Below are positions 58,761 to 64,000 of a DNA stretch of 64,000 nt, one piece after another. Both the position numbers and the translations under genes were made by a program. The stretch spans positions 372,001-436,000 of the forward strand of contig JALRMH010000022.1 of NCBI GenBank assembly GCA_026119935.1, written 5' to 3'. Position 1 is the stretch's first letter. Every line of letters starts with the position of its first letter. The notes beneath the pieces are model-generated. The model saw nothing but the letters and a program-made list of their open reading frames with translations, had not been told where the DNA came from and did no database searches. This stretch comes from Endothia cerciana. Taxonomy: Eukaryota; Ascomycota; Sordariomycetes; Diaporthales; Cryphonectriaceae.

Positions 58761-60598
58761 TATACTTATAACTACATCTACCCGGTGGACGGGATTGAGT
58801 TTCACTCCACAAGTGTCCTTATCCCAACCTTTCCTTTCTCCTTCTTTCTCTTCCCGTGCTATGTCTATGCTTGTCCACCTGTGGCCAGATAGAGCAAGGT
58901 GACTGAAGTGGTGATATCAGGCTACCGACTACTGAGCGATGCGGCTTTGAAGGCCTCGAAGTTCGCATAGGAACTGGATGAGCCTTCAATAAGTGGTACC
59001 AGCATAGCTGATAGTGCCAGGAGACCAAAAGCTCCAGTGAATATCTACTATCGGCATCATACCACTAAGCCAACTCTTTGCCTGGCTGCATACCTAAGCA
59101 CCCAGGACTGGCATTCCTGTCAAACGCTCACTTGACAGGCCAAGCGTGCGAAACTTACACGGCATGTTATTACCCTCAGCCTCACCCCTTCAGCTACCGG
59201 TTTTGACAAGAACGATCTGAGCGGAGCAACCCATCCACTCTCTGCGCCAGCTGTACCATCGAGTAGGGCAGGCAATATACGCCTCCCATCCAGCACCATC
59301 CTTTGAACACCATACGGGTGCTATATGTCCGGTAGCCCCAGTCCTGAGACGCGTGGCAGAGGTGGTCTATACCCCCAAAGTCCGCGCTGCTGAATTGCAG
59401 CATCACCGCACAGAATAAGTTCACCCCCGCCTCCGTCGCCCGATGGCGGCGTCGTGGTTCGATGCATCACAGGAAGAAAAAGGGTTGGCGTTGAGACGAG
59501 ATCCCTTTACAGAACCCAGACCAAGTAGACATCGAGACCGCATTATATAAACAAATCATCGGTAGCTACAAGGCATCAGCTGTCGGCATCTCCAGATGTG
59601 TTATTATCTCGAAACCTATCCCAAGACACCCACTATGGAGCAGGCCTACCACAAAGAAAACCTGGAGTTATCCCAGCTGCAGGCTCTGCAGAGGACGATC
59701 GTGAGATACCACCTAGACACCATCCGCGCGGCTATCCTCAGGAGTTCTTTTGGGGGGGGGGGGCTGAGGGTTGAACCTAGGTCCCGAGGTCGTCGACCCG
59801 GCGTTGAGGCGGGTGCTAAAAATATACTGGCAGGGGACGGCTTAGCCTTAACAATTACCATAGTGGTTAAGGCAAATGAAATGACGAGGGCCAGCCACGC
59901 CAGGCCACGCAACTTTTTGGCGGGGTAACCCACCCTGCCGTTCCTGGGATTCGTTCCCCAGGTGGGGCCTTGGGGGCCCTGACGGGCGCTGTGCCGACCA
60001 CTGGCTAAGCCCCAAAGGCCAAGGCATTTCCTGGCGGCTTGGTAGCGTGACAGGTCAGGACAGGGCCACTCCGTTCCAGAGGTCACCCACTGCAACTGCA
60101 ACTTTCTTGGGGGGGGGGGGGGGGACACACGCGTCACCCCAGGGAAGGCCCAGATTTTCCTCGCTGTGCATAGCCACTGTCCTCTCTGTTTGGGTTTGCC
60201 TTTGAATTTTTTGTTTTTTTTTGTTTTGGTTATTATTTTATCTCATCTACTCTCTTACCATCTTCCTCTCCCCCCCCCTAACGTCTTCTTCTTCGACGTG
60301 AATCTTGTGACGATACGGCTCTGTTACACCTCATTCCCGGCCAGCCAGCCAGCCTCCCGACTCGACACGCGACACTTGACCTTGTACCCACCCCCACCAC
60401 GGCGACTGGGTGGACGGAAAGAAAAAGCAGAAAAAGAGGGCGACATCTGGACGAAGACGTTGACAGCACGTGTCACGCAGACAAGCCACTCCACAGCCGG
60501 TAGCGAGGTGTTAAAGTCGAGGGCAAGCAAGCACGGCACAAAGGAGGGGCCCATATAGTCACGTATCGAGAGCCCTCCGAGGCAGACCAACAACCATC
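58761..60598. other. Intergenic region, M50B-like gene leader at the end
   Basis: 1.8 kb with G12 (59752-59763) and G16 (60109-60124) runs. From about 60200 the sequence is pyrimidine-rich, typical of a fungal leader ahead of ATG 60599. No gene is supported. Confidence 0.5.
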
Positions 60599-61660
60599 AT
60601 GGCTCCCACGACCCTCCCTGCGCACGCGCTCCGCGGGCTCGACATCCCCCGGACCCCCAGCGCCGCCATGGTGTCGGCAGCAAAGGCCACGCTCGCCGAG
60701 GCGGCACCCCGCGCCCTCCGGGCCGCCGGGCCGGCGATCGTGTTCCGGCGCGCCAGCCTGGAGCTGACCTCGGACGCCCAGCGGATCACCGTGGGCGTCT
60801 TCTGCGGCTACTTCCTCGCCATCGTCATCCTGTGGTACTTCCCCGTGCGGTTCGTGCGCGCCCTCCTCAAGCCCTTCAAGCTGCAGGCCGTCGCCTTCCA
60901 CGAGCTCGGCCACGCCGTCGCCTGCAAGCTCACCTGCGGGCGCGTGCACCACATCACGCTCGGCATCAACGAGGGCGGCGCGACGCAGATGAGCGGCGGC
61001 CTGGGCGCCGTCACGTACCCGGCGGGCTACCTCGGCAGCTCGCTGGTGGGGTCGCTGATGATCTTCTGCGGCTTCGACATCGTGGCCAGCAAGGTCGCGA
61101 GCTTCGTGATCGGCGTGCTGTTCCTGCTCCTGCTGTGGTGGGGGGTCGTCAGGGCCATGAACGTGCAGCTGAAGGAGGGCGAGAAGAGGTGGATCGCCCC
61201 GGCCATCATCCTCCTCAACACCGGTATCCTCGTGGCGTGCTGGTTCATCGCGGACTCCGAGGCCCTGCGCTTCTACGTGGTAAGTGCCGGACCTGCTCCG
61301 CCTAACAGCCAACCCCGCTCCCCCAACCATTGTGCCGGCCCGTGCTAACGGCTGGACCGCCCTCCGCAGCTCTTTGTCGGTACCCTGACAGCCACCTACA
61401 GCGTCTGGGACATCTTCGACGACTGCATAAGACGGGACGTCGAGGGGTCCGACTCGCACCAGATGGCCAAGAACGCCAGGGAGAGCGGGTTCTGCATGTG
61501 CTTCTGCGTCAGCAACGGCAGGGTGCTGGGCATCATCTGGTGGTTCATCTCGCTCGGGCTCATCGTCGCTGCGATCATCTGCGGCATCCTCGCGTTTCCG
61601 GAATCCGAGTCGGCGCAGAGGGAGAACTCAGACAACTTCATAGACTCGTCGCCTTCTTGA
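60599..61660 (+). CDS. M50B-like membrane metalloprotease
   Basis: Two exons, 60599-61279 and 61370-61660, with a 90-nt intron (donor gtaagt, acceptor ccgcag), giving 323 aa. After an Ala-rich N-terminus, a helix (FCGYFLAIVILWYF, about 68-81) is followed by the zinc motif HELGH (101-105) in AVAFHELGHAVACKLTCGRV. A Gly-rich segment (MSGGLGAVTYPAGYLGSSLVGSL) follows, then four or five helices, including FVIGVLFLLLLWW, IILLNTGILVACWF and IIWWFISLGLIVAAIICGIL. A Cys cluster (GFCMCFCVSNG) lies near residue 265. The pattern matches fungal peptidase M50B-like proteins; bacterial and plant relatives are intramembrane or membrane-proximal proteases. No classical NPDG motif is visible, so catalytic activity is uncertain. 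Confidence 0.87.
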
Positions 61661-63044
61661 AGGCCCTCTTCCGCCCCCCTCCACCCCTCGGGAAGGGTCT
61701 GCAGGCGGACCGCCATGTCTTTTAATGCGCTGGTTGTACGGATGGGCCGGGTGGCGCCGATGGCCCCGGTGCCAATGTGGTGGCCACTCTAGACCATGGG
61801 GCGCCTTTTTTTCCCCTCCCTTTTTTTCTTTTTTCTTTTTTTCTTTTCTTCCTTTTCCTTCTCCTCTTTGTTTTTTTCGTTGCCGTCCTCAGAGGAAGCC
61901 TTGTATGATACCCACAAATGAATACTGCGTGCCGCCAAGGCTATCTGCTGTATGGCTACGGTTCCGGACTGTGCCACGAGGCGTGACGGTGGGGCAGAGC
62001 TGGCCCCGGGAAGATGATATGAAAAATAGTGGTGTCTTGTTCCGGAGTGCTCGTGTGCATAGCAGGTTTTTGGCCGTATCCGTTGGATGTTGCGGAGGCG
62101 GGTTCGGATGAAGAGACGTGCCCGGCCGGCCACCCACCACCCACCGACCGGGCGTGACATGGGGCATCATGTACGATGAGCTCATATCATCTGGGTTATG
62201 CCTCGTTATTGTGCCTAACACTACGTCCTCGGGACTGGCATGTGAACGAGGTGGGCCGGGCCGGTGAGCACTTCTGGGCCTCGATACTGGACTTACAACA
62301 ACTGCCCCAGGCCAACTCACTGCGTGCAATATGGGACGAATGCTTGCCAGGGGGGGTTTTTTCTTCTTCTTCTCTCTCGATCCGTCGGAAGAGAAAGAAA
62401 AAAAAAAAAAAAAAAAAAGCGACCTTCGCATTGCACTGCCGCATTTTTCTCTAGTCCCGTCCGTCTCGCATGAGGGCGCAGGTACATCTTGGCCGGGAGC
62501 TCATCACAGCGCAGCCCCGGTGGCCCCTCTGTCTCAATCAAGAAGGTCCCTCGGCCTTTCAAGGTTCACCGGCCCCCCCCCCCTCCCCCCCAAATCATGT
62601 GAGGCGCAATGTCGATCTTTCGGCTGTTAGGCGCATGCATGGAGGGGATGGGACGGACGGGCGGCAGCCCTTCGACACGCGCTTCGTATTTCTAGCACTG
62701 CAGACTGGCGCGCTCCCGGGAATTCGGGTAGGGTAGGGTAGGGTAGAAGTACGCCACGATCCATATTCCATATCAGAGCAGCGCAACCTCAGTTGATTCC
62801 TGCCATACCACGTCTTCTCGCCGTCGTGACACCTTCCTCCTTCTCCGCCCAGCTCCTCCGCATCCGGCCTCTCGTGTGCGCGCGCCCTGGAATGCTGCTG
62901 CGGGTGCTGTGGTGGTAGGGCCAAAATCCATCTCGCAGCGACGAACCCGGGTCCACCGTTTCCGCGCGAGGTCCGCATCATTCCTGGCCTGCAGACCAGC
63001 AAAACCCTCAAGAGTGCCCTGCCCTGAGCGATTCGCACGCCACC
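61661..63044. other. Intergenic region with TAGGG array and A21 run
   Basis: 1.4 kb between same-strand genes. It contains T-rich runs (about 61807-61880), an A21 run (62398-62418) and a GGGTA tandem array (62726-62746). No gene is supported. Confidence 0.5.
62726..62746 (+). repeat. (GGGTA)4 telomere-like pentamer array
   Basis: Four tandem GGGTA units followed by G. They differ from the fungal telomere hexamer TTAGGG by one missing T. The array lies about 300 bp upstream of the GT8 start codon. Confidence 0.85.
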
Positions 63045-64000
63045 ATGGTGAGACCTAGCCTTTGCCCCCCCCCACCCCCCCGCGCCCAGGCTGATGACGG
63101 GAACGGGGGATCGGGGATGAGACTGCTCACCAGCGGCGGTGCAGGTGTCCCGACCCGCGAGGATCTTCTTCGCCGCGCTGGCGACTGCGCTGCTGATCTA
63201 CTACCACCCGACCATCCTGACCCTGTCGGGTCTCAGCCGGGAGTCCCAGGGCGAGAGCACAACCGTCATCCAGGTGCCCATACCGATACCGCCATCCGGC
63301 GGGCACGAAGACCAGGGCACGACGCCGCTGGACGACAGCAAGTCCTCCTCACAACAGGATGGCGGCGGCGGCGGCGGCGGCGGCGGCGACAGCGGCGACA
63401 GCGTCTTCAACGAGATCAAGTACGCCTTCCAGGACGACCTCGTCGAGTACCGGCAGCCGCGCATCGATGTCGACCGGCTGAAGCAGTACGCCCCGCACAA
63501 CGACCACGGCCCCGGGCAGTTCGCCTTCGCGACCTACCTGTCGACGCGCAACAGCTCGCTGCACGACCCCTACTTCCTCTCGGCCCAGCAGCTCGTCTAC
63601 CGGCTGCTGTGGGACCCCAAGTCGCGCTCCGCCTTCCACCCCGTCGTCGTCTTCGCCGCCCCCTTCATCCCTGCTGAGCAGCGCGACATCCTGCGGGCGC
63701 AGGGCGCCATCGTGCGCGAGCTGGAGCTGGTCCCCTGGGACCCGCCCCCGGGCGAGGACGGGGGCATGTTCCCCTTCGCGCGGTGGCGGGACCTCTTCAG
63801 CAAGCTCAACATCTGGGGCCAGACCGACCTCGCGCGGGTCGCCTTCCTGGACCTGGACGCCTTCCCCGTGCAGAACGTCGACGGCATCTTCGACCCGGCC
63901 GTCGCGCCCCGCCAGCGGTGCCGGCCGGACCTCCTCCCGCCCGAGGACAGGCCGCACGAGGCCGGCATCTGCGACTACGTGTGGGCGGGCCAGGGTCTGT
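63045..64000 (+). CDS. Glycosyltransferase family 8 (glycogenin-like), 3' end outside window
   Basis: The model is exon 1 contributing only the ATG (63045-63047), a 97-nt intron (63048-63144, donor gtgaga, acceptor gtgcag) and exon 2 from 63145 to the window edge, at least 286 aa. The protein begins MVSRPARIFFAALATALLIY, a type-II signal anchor, then a Ser/Gln/Gly-rich stem with a Gly10-type run. The catalytic domain follows: QFAFATYLSTRN, YFLSAQQLVYRLLWDP, FSKLNIWGQTDLARVAFLDLDAFPVQNVD. The DLD in this last segment is the GT8 DxD metal-binding motif. It is probably a Golgi sugar transferase using a UDP-sugar; donor and acceptor are unknown. Reading straight through the intron instead gives a low-complexity Pro/Arg/Ala frame, which I reject. 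Confidence 0.85.

Noticed and set aside
63045..63677. 210-codon plus-strand frame starting at the GT8 ATG
   Set aside because: It is intron read-through into a Pro/Arg/Ala-rich out-of-frame translation, while the other frame from 63145 carries the GT8 motifs.
1..64000. CRISPR arrays, bacterial operons, intact transposons
   Set aside because: No regularly spaced repeats, transposase or reverse transcriptase motifs, or long terminal repeats were found; the DNA is eukaryotic.

Overview
The window is nuclear DNA of a filamentous ascomycete (Pezizomycotina, most likely a Sordariomycete). The evidence is short 54-160 nt introns with GTRNGT donors, a HET-domain gene, a fungal rhodopsin-like membrane protein, and one-to-one fungal housekeeping genes (SPT6, epsilon-COP, an Osh3-type oxysterol-binding protein, a Ste7-type MAP kinase kinase). 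I modelled exons by hand from splice sites and reading-frame continuity. No tRNA, rRNA, CRISPR array or intact transposon was seen.

Layout. 1-1046: broken serine carboxypeptidase (S10), cut by the window edge. 1.3-24.0 kb: a gene-rich core with the rhodopsin-like protein (-), a YNL010W-type HAD phosphatase (-), epsilon-COP (-), Osh3-like protein (-), an F-box/ankyrin protein (+), a BRE4/aromatic-acid-exporter-like membrane protein (-), a YOR131C-type HAD hydrolase (+) and the Ste7-like MAPKK (-). All of these are open and splice cleanly.

26.5-40.1 kb: an accessory block that looks visibly less GC-rich and resembles a small specialised-metabolism cluster in decay. It holds an intact membrane-anchored indoleamine 2,3-dioxygenase-like gene, a broken SAM methyltransferase, a truncated and broken MFS transporter, a broken tyrosinase, an intact NmrA/isoflavone-reductase-like gene, and a broken transcription factor with two C2H2 fingers plus a Zn2Cys6 cluster. 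No PKS, NRPS or terpene synthase is present. This is the most interesting part of the window.

41.0-55.0 kb: SPT6 (+), an intact DHA2-type MFS transporter (+), a small cysteine-motif ORF, a HET-domain gene (+) and a sugar/polyol transporter (-). 55.0-60.6 kb is mostly gene-free, with an unassigned GC-rich block and a decayed FAD-dependent oxidoreductase. 60.6-64.0 kb: an M50B-like membrane peptidase (+) and the 5' part of a GT8 glycosyltransferase (+) that runs off the right edge.

Frame-breaking changes (mostly one-base, often in homopolymers) occur only in accessory genes, while more than 20 kb of core coding sequence is clean. Real decay therefore fits better than random assembly error, though homopolymer miscalls remain possible at some sites. 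Long G/C homopolymers and poly(C)-poly(T) composites are scattered through introns and intergenic DNA.
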